Origin: Dehalococcoidia bacterium
Lineage (GTDB): Bacteria > Chloroflexota > Dehalococcoidia > Tepidiformales > Tepidiformaceae
Assembly (NCBI GenBank): GCA_007118095.1
Contig: SKSF01000118.1
Span: 1 to 54,275, forward strand
Length of the DNA: 54,275 nt
Reading direction: 5' to 3'
Shown here: positions 26,298-33,571 of the stretch, in pieces
Layout: each line of letters begins with the position of its first letter
Numbering within the stretch: the first letter of the stretch is position 1
Notes under the pieces: model-generated
What the model was told of the DNA's origin: nothing
Seen by the model: only the letters and a program-made list of their open reading frames with translations
The model's database searches: none
Made by a program: the position numbers and the translations under genes

Positions 26298-27293
26298 ATG
26301 GAATACAGGCAGCTACAGAGTCGCTGGCGACGTTGGTCACATTGGCCTGCAGGTGTCGTCGCCGGGGTGGGCGTGTTTGTCCTTGTCAGCTGGTTCAGCC
26401 GTTCACTGCCCCTGGCCGTGGCCATAGGAGCACTGGCGGGCTTCCTGGCACATGGCGAAACGCGTCGCTATCTGCAGCGTCACATCCGCCGTCCGCGGCC
26501 CGGCCGGCCCTGGATAGCCCGGCCGGCCCTCCGCCGCCGCGCGATATTCGTCCTTGGCGTTGCCGCCGTGCTCACCTGGTACACCATAGGGAACACCACC
26601 GAGGGGCTCTCGCCCGAACAGGCCCGTAGCATTGTTCAAGGCTGGGGGGCGTGGGGGCCGGTGATGCTTATCGGGCTTTCAGGGTTGGCCATGCTCGTCG
26701 CGCCCGTCCCGAATGGCCCCTTCGCCATTGCGGCCGGCGTCCTGTGGGGACCATGGTTTGGCACCATCTATGCCCTCCTGGGGCAACTCCTCGGCGCGAC
26801 CCTTGCGTTCCTTGCTGCGCGTGTCCTTGGCCGGCGGTTCCTGCCCCGCCTCGTTGGCGAGCGTGGCGCCTACCACATCGACCAGGTCTCGGTGACGATG
26901 GGTCCGCACCTGGTGTTCTGGACGCGCATGGCTCCGTTCATCCCGATCGACTTCACTGCCTATGCTGCCGGCCTCACCGCGATGCGATACCGGGTTTACA
27001 TCCTGGCATTCATGGGCGGCGCCATCCTGCCAACGTGGATCATCGTGTGGGTCGGCGACACCCTGCACCAGTCGTGGTCTGTCCGGTTCCTGAGCTTCGG
27101 GGTGGTAATCCTGGTGCTCATCGTTATCACCATCTTCTATATCTATCGCCACCCGCAGGCCATCCCGCCGCGATCGCAGTGGCTCAACTGGAATTCCTGG
27201 TTCGAACGGCTCACGTCCAGCCCCGCAGAACTCCCCGCGCAGGAGGAGGAGTCGCTGCAGGAAGAACCAGTGAGCCCCGGCCAGCCGCGTTAG
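26298..27293 (+). CDS. VTT (DedA/TVP38-like) family membrane protein
   Basis: A 331-residue integral membrane protein. Two N-terminal helices are followed by a VTT (SNARE-associated) domain: VAPVPNGPFAIAAGVLWGPWFGT, GQLLGATLAFLAARVLG and RMAPFIPIDFTAYAAGLT are the two reentrant loops and adjacent helices of this family. Such proteins are implicated in lipid scrambling or proton-coupled transport. The ATG at 26298 is preferred over the open frame from 26205, which lacks hydrophobic sequence. The C-terminal 35 residues are acidic. The stop overlaps the convergent DinB-like gene by four bases. Confidence 0.8.
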   Translation: MEYRQLQSRWRRWSHWPAGVVAGVGVFVLVSWFSRSLPLAVAIGALAGFLAHGETRRYLQRHIRRPRPGRPWIARPALRRRAIFVLGVAAVLTWYTIGNTTEGLSPEQARSIVQGWGAWGPVMLIGLSGLAMLVAPVPNGPFAIAAGVLWGPWFGTIYALLGQLLGATLAFLAARVLGRRFLPRLVGERGAYHIDQVSVTMGPHLVFWTRMAPFIPIDFTAYAAGLTAMRYRVYILAFMGGAILPTWIIVWVGDTLHQSWSVRFLSFGVVILVLIVITIFYIYRHPQAIPPRSQWLNWNSWFERLTSSPAELPAQEEESLQEEPVSPGQPR

Positions 27294-27799
27294 CTATCGC
27301 CCCGCCAGGCCGGTGCCTGGAGCGCCTCCATATCGTTGTGGAGTTTCAGGAGCGCTGCAAAATGGTCCAGTGCATGCCAGAGCGCCCGCTCCGCGATCCA
27401 GGCGACGTCCACATCACGCCCGTCCGGCCATGTACCCGTTCGGAACCAGTCGTCTTCGCCCAGTTCCTTCAGGATTTCCACTGTCTTCCCGCGCTCGGCC
27501 ATGAAGGCGTCCGCGAGGTCCACGATGTCCTCGTCCGACGGGTAATGCGCCGCCAGGTGCGCTTCGCCGTCCCAGTCATCGAGCTGTGGGTGATCCTGGT
27601 CCAGCAACGCCCGCAAGCGGGGCTGGAATACGTTCTGCTCGGTCGCGATGAGGTGGGCGAGGTGCCGGTGCGGCGCCCACCCGCCGGCCGGCGCTTCGCG
27701 CTGGCGATGCTGTACCAGCGACGCGGCCCAGTCGACGCCTTTTACGCTCAGCTGGAGCCGTGCCATGAGCACGGGGTCCGGGATTCGTTCACTTGACAT
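27290..27799 (-). CDS. DinB superfamily protein
   Basis: A 169-residue four-helix-bundle protein: PAGGWAPHRHLAHLIATEQN supplies the first His and RALWHALDHFAALLKL the last pair, the metal-site pattern of DinB-like proteins. I start at the ATG with GGGGAGAGGAAG a few bases upstream; the open frame to 27892 has no resemblance to the family. Function unknown. This is the third DinB-type gene in the window, and it is divergent from the alpha/beta hydrolase pair. Confidence 0.75.
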   Translation of the reverse strand: MSSERIPDPVLMARLQLSVKGVDWAASLVQHRQREAPAGGWAPHRHLAHLIATEQNVFQPRLRALLDQDHPQLDDWDGEAHLAAHYPSDEDIVDLADAFMAERGKTVEILKELGEDDWFRTGTWPDGRDVDVAWIAERALWHALDHFAALLKLHNDMEALQAPAWRGDS

Positions 27800-27903
27800 A
27801 GGCTTCCTCTCCCCAGCTGCCTTCCCGCTGATGGCAGCGTGGATGCTATCATCGTGTTTACAACTTGACGCGGTTAAGTGCCGTTTGACCACGGGAGTGA
27901 CCT

Positions 27904-29328
27904 ATGACCACCGCAGCGTACACAGACCGCGATGTCGATGTTAACGGGCTGAAGCTTCATTATCAGGAATGGGGCGACCCCTCCAACCCCACCATCCTCA
28001 TGGTGCACGGCTTCGGGGTCTCCGGACACATGTTCGACGAGTTTGCCGCCCGCGTAAGCGAGCGTTTCCACCTCGTTGCCCTCGACCAGCGCGGTCACGG
28101 CGACAGTGACTGGTCCGCCGAAGGCGACTATTCGCGCGCGGCCTTCGTGGGTGACCTCGAAGGTTTCCGCCAGGCGCTCGAGCTTGACTCGTTCATTCTC
28201 ATGGGGCACAGCATGGGCGGACTGAATGCCGTCAACTACGCCACCGAATACCCTGCTCCCGTGAAGGCGCTTATTCTTGTCGACGTCGGGCCCGAAGCTG
28301 CGAAGGAGGGCGTCGACAATATCGTCCGCTTCACCCGTGGTCCTGACGAGCTCGACTTCGACGAATTTGTGGAGATGGCGCACCGGTTCAATCCCCGGCG
28401 CTCCATCGAAAACATCCGGGAGCGCATGCGCCACCGCCTGCGCCCTACCAACAACGGCAAGTGGACATGGAAGTTCGACCGCCGTTTCCGCGATGATCGC
28501 GACGCGCTGAAGGTGGGCTCCGAACTCTCGAATGACGAAACCTGGGCCCTCTTCCGCAGCGTCCGGGTCCCGACCCTCATTGTCCGTGGCGCTGAAAGTG
28601 ATGTTCTCACCCAGGAAGTTGCCGAGCGCACCGCCAACGAGATGCCACTCGCTGCGCTCGTCGTGGTCCCGGAAGCCGGGCACAGCGTGCCAGGCGACAA
28701 CCCCGACGACTTTGCCAGCGTCGTTACCCGCTTCCTCGACGACCTCGAACAGGCACGGTTCGAACCTGCCGTCAATGGCCAGGCCGGTGCCCCGATTTCC
28801 GAGCTCGTCCGCGAAAACGAAGAATCCCAGCAACGCCGCCCGGGCATTGGTACGCTCATCGCCGTCGGTGTTGGCGCGGCGCTCGCGGCCGGCGGCGTTG
28901 CCTACACCGTCAGCCGTGTCCGGAAGAAGCGGCGCCAGCGTATGGCCGAACGCCTCCGGGTCGAACAGCTTCATGTGCCGTCGCGTGATGAGCTGGATGC
29001 CGCGCAGGAGCGGATGACCGCGCTTGCGGGGGACCTGGCCGCTGCCGGCCGGGAGAATGCCCGGCGCGCTCGCCAGCTCGCCTCCGAAGTCGACATCGAT
29101 GACGCCCTGGGCCAGGCGCGCTCGACGGCCCGGTCCGCTGGCGCCCGTTCCCGGGACGTTGTCCAGTCGGTCGATCGCCGTAAGCTCCGGCGAGAAGGCA
29201 AGCAAGTCGCTCGCCGGTCTCGCAACATCGCTCTCGCGTCCGCGGTGGGCGTGCTTGGGCTCTTGAGCCGTCCGCTCAAGCGCAAGCGGCGCCGCCGGGG
29301 CAGGGGGTTGTTGGCGTGGCGGTCCTGA
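27904..29328 (+). CDS. alpha/beta hydrolase with C-terminal membrane anchor and basic tail
   Basis: A 474-residue protein. The hydrolase domain (about 10-285) has oxyanion HGFG (35-38), the nucleophile elbow GHSMGG (Ser103), Asp233 (AESDVL) and His260 (EAGHSVPG), a complete triad. After it comes a membrane helix (about 315-336), a helical Ala/Arg-rich region (350-425), a second hydrophobic stretch (441-454) and an Arg/Lys-rich end (KRKRRRRGRG). The tail suggests membrane attachment or nucleic-acid/anionic-lipid contact; such tails are unusual on this fold. The end overlaps the next gene by 13 bases. Substrate unknown. Confidence 0.85.
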   Translation: MTTAAYTDRDVDVNGLKLHYQEWGDPSNPTILMVHGFGVSGHMFDEFAARVSERFHLVALDQRGHGDSDWSAEGDYSRAAFVGDLEGFRQALELDSFILMGHSMGGLNAVNYATEYPAPVKALILVDVGPEAAKEGVDNIVRFTRGPDELDFDEFVEMAHRFNPRRSIENIRERMRHRLRPTNNGKWTWKFDRRFRDDRDALKVGSELSNDETWALFRSVRVPTLIVRGAESDVLTQEVAERTANEMPLAALVVVPEAGHSVPGDNPDDFASVVTRFLDDLEQARFEPAVNGQAGAPISELVRENEESQQRRPGIGTLIAVGVGAALAAGGVAYTVSRVRKKRRQRMAERLRVEQLHVPSRDELDAAQERMTALAGDLAAAGRENARRARQLASEVDIDDALGQARSTARSAGARSRDVVQSVDRRKLRREGKQVARRSRNIALASAVGVLGLLSRPLKRKRRRRGRGLLAWRS

Positions 29329-30116
29329 CCCAGGACGGGGTCGCCATCGGCTTTTCTGACAGCGGCGAAGGCGAGCCAGTTTTCGTCTTCATCCACGAGT
29401 GGCTTGCCGAGCGCTCCGTCTGGGCGCAGACGGTGGATGACCTCGAACGCTCCTATCGATGTATCGCGGTCGACCTTCGCGGGTGCGGCGACTCTTCCCG
29501 CCAGGGCCCCGGAGACCTCTCAACACTGGCCGACGATGTCGCGGACGTCGTGCTCCACCTCGAGCTGCCACCCGTCATCGTCGTGGGCCATGGCCTGGGT
29601 GGTCTCGTTGCCATGATGCTTGGCGAACGTCATCCGCAGCTCGTCGCGGGCACCGTGCTTGCCGATCCATGGCTCACTGTGATTTCCGATGGGTCACTGG
29701 CTGCGCTCGCCGCCTCGGTGCGGGAAGAAGGCTCCGTCATCCCGGTACGCCGCTTCGTTGAAAACCTCTTCAGCCCTGCAACACCGCGCGAGCATCTCGA
29801 CCGCACGCGGCAAACGCTCGAAGCACTGCCGCCCCAGCAGGCGGCCGAAACACTTGCCAGCGCCGCCGCACTGGAACCCGATCTTGACCGGCTGTTGCGC
29901 GATACCGACCGCAAGCCTTTTATGGCTCTCTGGCCAGGCAGCGCACCCATGGGCAACCCTGACGAGCTACGGAATACCACCGTGTTTCTGCGCCAGGAAC
30001 CTATCGCCGGCGGGTCTCACTACTTCCAGCTCGAAGACCCCGTGCTTACCACCGTCCTGTTGCGCGCATTTGTCGACGACGTCGAACGCGACCCGCGGCT
30101 CCAGCGACACGACTGA
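29316..30116 (+). CDS. alpha/beta hydrolase fold protein lacking the catalytic serine
   Basis: A 266-residue alpha/beta hydrolase fold protein. The elbow reads VVGHGLGGLV: Gly93 stands where the nucleophilic Ser should be, and no Asp is found where the acid is expected (ALWPGSAPMGNP). The oxyanion region is IHEWL rather than HG, though a C-terminal His (GSHYFQLE) remains. The GTG start lies 13 bases inside the upstream hydrolase gene. It may be a regulatory or partner protein for that enzyme, or a decaying copy; the reading frame is intact. Confidence 0.85.
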   Translation: MAVLTQDGVAIGFSDSGEGEPVFVFIHEWLAERSVWAQTVDDLERSYRCIAVDLRGCGDSSRQGPGDLSTLADDVADVVLHLELPPVIVVGHGLGGLVAMMLGERHPQLVAGTVLADPWLTVISDGSLAALAASVREEGSVIPVRRFVENLFSPATPREHLDRTRQTLEALPPQQAAETLASAAALEPDLDRLLRDTDRKPFMALWPGSAPMGNPDELRNTTVFLRQEPIAGGSHYFQLEDPVLTTVLLRAFVDDVERDPRLQRHD

Positions 30117-30166
30117 CCCTGCAAATTCCCTTTACCCCGTGAGTGGGCCCAACGCGGGCCACCCGC

Positions 30167-30172
30167 TACCGT
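30167..30172 (+). promoter_or_regulatory. -10 box of a probable leaderless promoter (VanY-like gene)
   Basis: TACCGT followed by seven bases (GAGGAAG) and the ATG at 30180. The spacer is also purine-rich, so it could instead act as a ribosome site for a transcript starting upstream. Confidence 0.35.
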
Positions 30173-30179
30173 GAGGAAG

Positions 30180-30998
30180 ATGCGACGGTACGCGCTGGCG
30201 TTCCCACTTATTGCCCTCTTGTTTCTGGTGGCCTGCGGCAACGATGACGATGGGCCCACCATATTCACGCCAACGGCGCCCCCGGATGAAACCGCCGCTG
30301 ACGAAGACAATCCGCCAGCCGACGACGGAAATCACCCCACCGCTGAACCGACGCTCACTCCCGAAGGCGGGGAAGACACCACGCCGGAGCCGGAGCGTGA
30401 CCTGCCGGTTGATGAAACCGGCGCCCCCATCCTCCCGTGCAATGACATCCTCGTGCCCGTCGATAAAGAACACCGGTTGCCCGCAGACTGCGTCCCCGAA
30501 GGATTGGTCGCGCTCCCCGATGCGTACAGCTACGGCGAAGAACAACTCCTTGTCCAGGAAGCCGCCGATGCCTTCATCGAAATGCGGGAATCCGCGGCTG
30601 ACGATGGAATGAATCTCTACGCGCGCAGTTCCTATCGCTCCTACGAGACCCAGGAGTTCACCTACAACCATCACGTGTCCAACCATGGCCAGGAATATGC
30701 CGACCGCATTAGCGCCCGTCCGGGCCACAGCGAGCACCAGCTCGGGACGACCACCGACGTGACCGCAGCCAGCGCCGGCTACGAACTGTCGCCCTTTGGC
30801 GACACCCCCGAATCCGAATGGGTTGAAGAGAACTCGTGGCGCTACGGGTTTATCGTGAGCTACCCGGAAGGCAAAGAGCACATCACCGGGTACGTCTGGG
30901 AACCCTGGCATATTCGTTACGTCGGCCGTGACGTCGCGCGGGAGGTCCACGAAAGCGGCCTCACACTCGGCGAGTACCTGCACGAGACCTGGTGGTAG
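30180..30998 (+). CDS. D-alanyl-D-alanine carboxypeptidase, VanY family, lipoprotein
   Basis: A 272-residue lipoprotein: signal peptide MRRYALAFPLIALLFLV ending in lipobox VAC, then an acidic Pro/Thr-rich linker of about 100 residues, then a VanY/peptidase M15B domain. The zinc motif SEHQLGTTTD (SxHxxGxxxD) and the second His motif EPWHIRYVG are intact. The enzyme trims the terminal D-Ala from peptidoglycan peptides outside the membrane. The ATG at 30180 is preferred to GTG 30171 because it lies just before the basic start of the signal peptide. Confidence 0.88.
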   Translation: MRRYALAFPLIALLFLVACGNDDDGPTIFTPTAPPDETAADEDNPPADDGNHPTAEPTLTPEGGEDTTPEPERDLPVDETGAPILPCNDILVPVDKEHRLPADCVPEGLVALPDAYSYGEEQLLVQEAADAFIEMRESAADDGMNLYARSSYRSYETQEFTYNHHVSNHGQEYADRISARPGHSEHQLGTTTDVTAASAGYELSPFGDTPESEWVEENSWRYGFIVSYPEGKEHITGYVWEPWHIRYVGRDVAREVHESGLTLGEYLHETWW

Positions 30999-31035
30999 CC
31001 CCGCAGGGGCGGGCGCTTGCGGGTTCCATTTCCTG

Positions 31036-31066
31036 CTGACAGACTCACTTCGCAACGAATTAGATT
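31036..31066 (+). promoter_or_regulatory. promoter for the crotonase gene
   Basis: A -35-like CTGACA (31036-31041) and a -10-like TAGATT (31061-31066) separated by 19 bases (18 if TTAGAT is used). A GGAG ribosome site follows at 31069-31072, twelve bases before the ATG. Confidence 0.45.
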
Positions 31067-31084
31067 CTGGAGACCCACAGAACC

Positions 31085-31876
31085 ATGTCCGCGAATGATG
31101 AACTGCTCGTCGAACGAGACGGCAACGTCCTCACTATCACCCTCAACCGCCCTGACCGCATGAACGCTATTAGCGGCCCCATGCTCAGCGCCCTCTCCTC
31201 GACGCTGCAGGAGGCGAATACCGACCCGGAAGTCCGCGCCGTTGTCCTCACTGGCGCCGGCCGCGGCTTTTGCAGCGGCCTCGACCTCAAGGACCAGATG
31301 TCCGGTGAAGGAAGTGGCGCCCGCCGCGGTTTCCAGCTCTTCGACCTCCACAACTCGCCGCCTGTCGTCATCAACCGCATGGACAAGCCGATGATCTGCG
31401 CCCTCAACGGTGCAGCGGCCGGCTATGGCATGGATATGGCGCTCGGCTGCGATATCCGCATTGCAAGCGAAAACGCGAAGCTCGGGGCCGTCTTTGCGAA
31501 GCGGGGCGTCCTCCCCGAATCGGGCGGGACCTGGTATCTTCCGCGCCTGCTCGGCTGGGCAAAGGCTGCTGAGGTTGCGTTCCTCGGCGACGTCCTGGAC
31601 GCGGAGAAGTCACTTGAGCTTGGCCTCGTCAACCGGGTCGTGAAGCACGACGACCTGATGACCGAGACCATGAAGATGGCGCACCAGATCGCCGCCAACG
31701 CGCCGCTGAGCGTGCAGTCCACCAAGCGCATGATGCGCCTCGCCATGGATGAAACCTTCGAAGCGGCGGTCGACCACGTCTATCTCCAGCTCCTCCCCCT
31801 CTTCCAGAGCGAAGACTTCAAAGAAGGCCTGTCCGCCTTCGCCGAAAAGCGGGACCCGGAGTTCAAGGGCCGCTAG
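31085..31876 (+). CDS. enoyl-CoA hydratase/isomerase family (crotonase) protein
   Basis: A 263-residue crotonase with the oxyanion segments GAGRGFCSGLDLK (about 58-70) and GAAAGYGMDMALGCDIRIAS, which bind the acyl-CoA carbonyl. Compared with classical enoyl-CoA hydratases the first catalytic Glu aligns with Asp and the second (in the PE motif) aligns with Phe (GAVFAKRG); a Glu occurs instead in LPESGG. This pattern suggests an isomerase or other crotonase reaction rather than simple hydration. It is a single gene with its own promoter. Confidence 0.85.
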   Translation: MSANDELLVERDGNVLTITLNRPDRMNAISGPMLSALSSTLQEANTDPEVRAVVLTGAGRGFCSGLDLKDQMSGEGSGARRGFQLFDLHNSPPVVINRMDKPMICALNGAAAGYGMDMALGCDIRIASENAKLGAVFAKRGVLPESGGTWYLPRLLGWAKAAEVAFLGDVLDAEKSLELGLVNRVVKHDDLMTETMKMAHQIAANAPLSVQSTKRMMRLAMDETFEAAVDHVYLQLLPLFQSEDFKEGLSAFAEKRDPEFKGR

Positions 31877-31891
31877 ACAGCGCTGATTGGA

Positions 31892-32206
31892 TTAGTTGCC
31901 GCCCAGCCGCTTTGCGATGTCGGGCGGCAACTCGTCGGGCATCTCGGTAACGGGCGGCGTCGCCAGCCCCACCGAGATGTCAAAGATGTCGCCCCAGGCT
32001 GCCTCGTAATAGTCTGCCGCCGCCTCGTCATCCGCTTCCCAGATGAGCACCACCTGGGGCAGATCGTCGCCGGCGCTCACCCAGTATTCGCCGATGACCT
32101 TTGCCTGTGGCGGGTGTTCGAACTGCTTGCGGCGTTCGAACGCTTCCAGCCCCTGCATGGGGTTCGTCCCCTCTCTAAACCGGAAAAACGCAACATAGAC
32201 TGACAT
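31892..32206 (-). CDS. small dimeric alpha/beta-barrel-like protein
   Basis: A 104-residue protein with a ferredoxin-like beta-alpha-beta pattern (MSVYVAFFRFREG, then VIGEYWVSAGDDLPQVVLIWEADD), similar to stress-responsive or DUF3303-type dimeric alpha/beta barrels. No catalytic residues can be named. A CATACT box seven bases before the ATG suggests another leaderless transcript. It is convergent with the crotonase gene. Confidence 0.6.
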   Translation of the reverse strand: MSVYVAFFRFREGTNPMQGLEAFERRKQFEHPPQAKVIGEYWVSAGDDLPQVVLIWEADDEAAADYYEAAWGDIFDISVGLATPPVTEMPDELPPDIAKRLGGN

Positions 32207-32291
32207 GCCGGGCAGTATGCCATGCGGCCTTTCACCGTGTGCTCTGCTAGACTGACGGCGGCCTCATACAACCCTGGCCGTGGGAGCGCTG

Positions 32292-32945
32292 ATGTACCGT
32301 CGACTCGTCACTGGCATCGTCGAACGTGGAAAGACTCGTGAGTTCCTCGATGCAATGCACGATTCTGTGCGCCACCAGGACGAGCGCGGCATCCGGGCGC
32401 GCACGACCGTCTGGAGCTCCGTGAGTGGCCAGACAAACGGCGTACTCATCGCCAGCGACTTCTCCTCCCTCGAAGAGCTCGAGAAGTTCATGGAACTCAC
32501 CACACAGGACGCCACCTTCGCCCAGATCCGCAAAGCTGTGCGCTCACAGATGGTCTTCGACGCGTCGCAGGTCTCGATTCACCGGCTCGCGTACCACTCC
32601 GAGGGGCTCATGACGAGCGAGGACGCGACCGCGCCCCGTCACTTTATGCGGGTCCTCTCGGGTGATGTGAGCCCCGGCAAGCATCGCGAGTTTGTCATGT
32701 CCATATCGCAGGCGCTCGAATACCAGTCCAGCCGCGGCATCGACGCCACCACCAGCGTCTGGTCTTCCGTCACCGGGACAACGAATGGCGTCAGCATCAT
32801 CGCTGAATTCGACAGCCTGTCCGAACTCGAAAAGTTCGATGAGATGGCCGTCCGGGACGCCGAATTCGCCCGCCTGCGCGCCGCATCACGCGAATCGATG
32901 GTGTTCCTCACCAGCCACGTACAGATCCTCCGCAACCTCCTTTAG
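32292..32945 (+). CDS. protein with two tandem dimeric alpha/beta-barrel-like repeats
   Basis: A 217-residue protein built of two similar halves. Each begins with a strand (RRLVTGIVERGKTREF / MRVLSGDVSPGKHREF), then a helix, then TTVWSSVSGQTNGV / TSVWSSVTGTTNGV, and ends LEELEKF / LSELEKF followed by an FA-QIRKA / FARLRAA helix. This is an internal duplication of a ferredoxin-like fold seen in NIPSNAP/ABM-type proteins. No catalytic site is recognised. ATG 32292 has GGGAG five bases upstream, so I use it rather than GTG 32280. A terminator follows 41 bases after the stop. Confidence 0.7.
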   Translation: MYRRLVTGIVERGKTREFLDAMHDSVRHQDERGIRARTTVWSSVSGQTNGVLIASDFSSLEELEKFMELTTQDATFAQIRKAVRSQMVFDASQVSIHRLAYHSEGLMTSEDATAPRHFMRVLSGDVSPGKHREFVMSISQALEYQSSRGIDATTSVWSSVTGTTNGVSIIAEFDSLSELEKFDEMAVRDAEFARLRAASRESMVFLTSHVQILRNLL

Positions 32946-32986
32946 CGGAGCGGCTCCACTGACTGCCTGCTGTCAGCGGGCACAGA

Positions 32987-33016
32987 AAAGGCGGTGACCC
33001 GGGGGCCACCGCCTTT
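32987..33016. terminator. bidirectional terminator
   Basis: A perfect 10-base stem (AAAGGCGGTG/CACCGCCTTT) around an ACCCGGGGGC loop, with A- and T-rich flanks on both sides. It lies between two convergent genes and can end transcripts from both. Confidence 0.75.
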
Positions 33017-33039
33017 GTCGTTGTTCAATGCCCGGTGTC

Positions 33040-33444
33040 TTAGCAGCAGGCCCGTGCCTGGCCACTGCCGTCGGATGCCTGGAAGCTCGATCCGCAGGCG
33101 CAGCTCTTCACGGCGTTCGGATTATAGATGCTGAAGCCGCTCTTCATGATGTCGTCGACGTAGTCGATTTCCGCGCCCTCGAGGTACTGCGCGCTTTCCG
33201 GGTCGACGACAATGCGGACGCCCTCCTGCTCGAGCACGACATCGTCGTCCTCGACGCTGCGGGCCAGGGCCATGCCGTACTGGTAGCCCGAGCAGCCGCC
33301 GCCGGCGACAAATACGCGGAGCGCGCCTTCTGGCAGCTCACGCGCTTCGAGCAGTGCTTTGGCCTTGCTGGCCGCCGCTTCCGTGATCGTAACGAGCTCT
33401 TGCCCGGTGGTTTCGGTAGAAGTGCTGGTCATTTCGGTGGTCAT
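33040..33444 (-). CDS. iron-sulfur cluster carrier, HesB/IscA/ErpA family
   Basis: A 134-residue A-type carrier. The three conserved Cys are present: Cys51 (GGGCSGYQY) and the CxC pair Cys115/Cys117 (KSCACGSSF). Such proteins accept and deliver Fe-S clusters to client enzymes. It has an N-terminal Thr/Ser extension of about 15 residues and ends in an extra Cys-Cys (ARACC). The gene is divergent from the cysteine desulfurase gene. The ATG is preceded by GGGAGG. Confidence 0.9.
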   Translation of the reverse strand: MTTEMTSTSTETTGQELVTITEAAASKAKALLEARELPEGALRVFVAGGGCSGYQYGMALARSVEDDDVVLEQEGVRIVVDPESAQYLEGAEIDYVDDIMKSGFSIYNPNAVKSCACGSSFQASDGSGQARACC

Positions 33445-33497
33445 AAAGCCTCCCTTGTCGGGATGGCGCGCGCTGGCGCCAACTCGCGTCTTGTTTA

Positions 33498-33527
33498 AGT
33501 ATACGGGCCTGTCGGAAATGCCGTCTA
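33498..33527 (-). promoter_or_regulatory. promoter for the IscA-like gene
   Basis: A -10 box TATACT (33498-33503, minus strand) lies 18 bases after a -35-like TAGACG (33522-33527, four of six consensus bases). The leader to the ATG would be about 47 bases and contains the ribosome site. Confidence 0.45.
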
Positions 33528-33571
33528 TGGGCCTCTCGCGTCTCGCGCCAACGCGTTACCCTAGATGGTAC

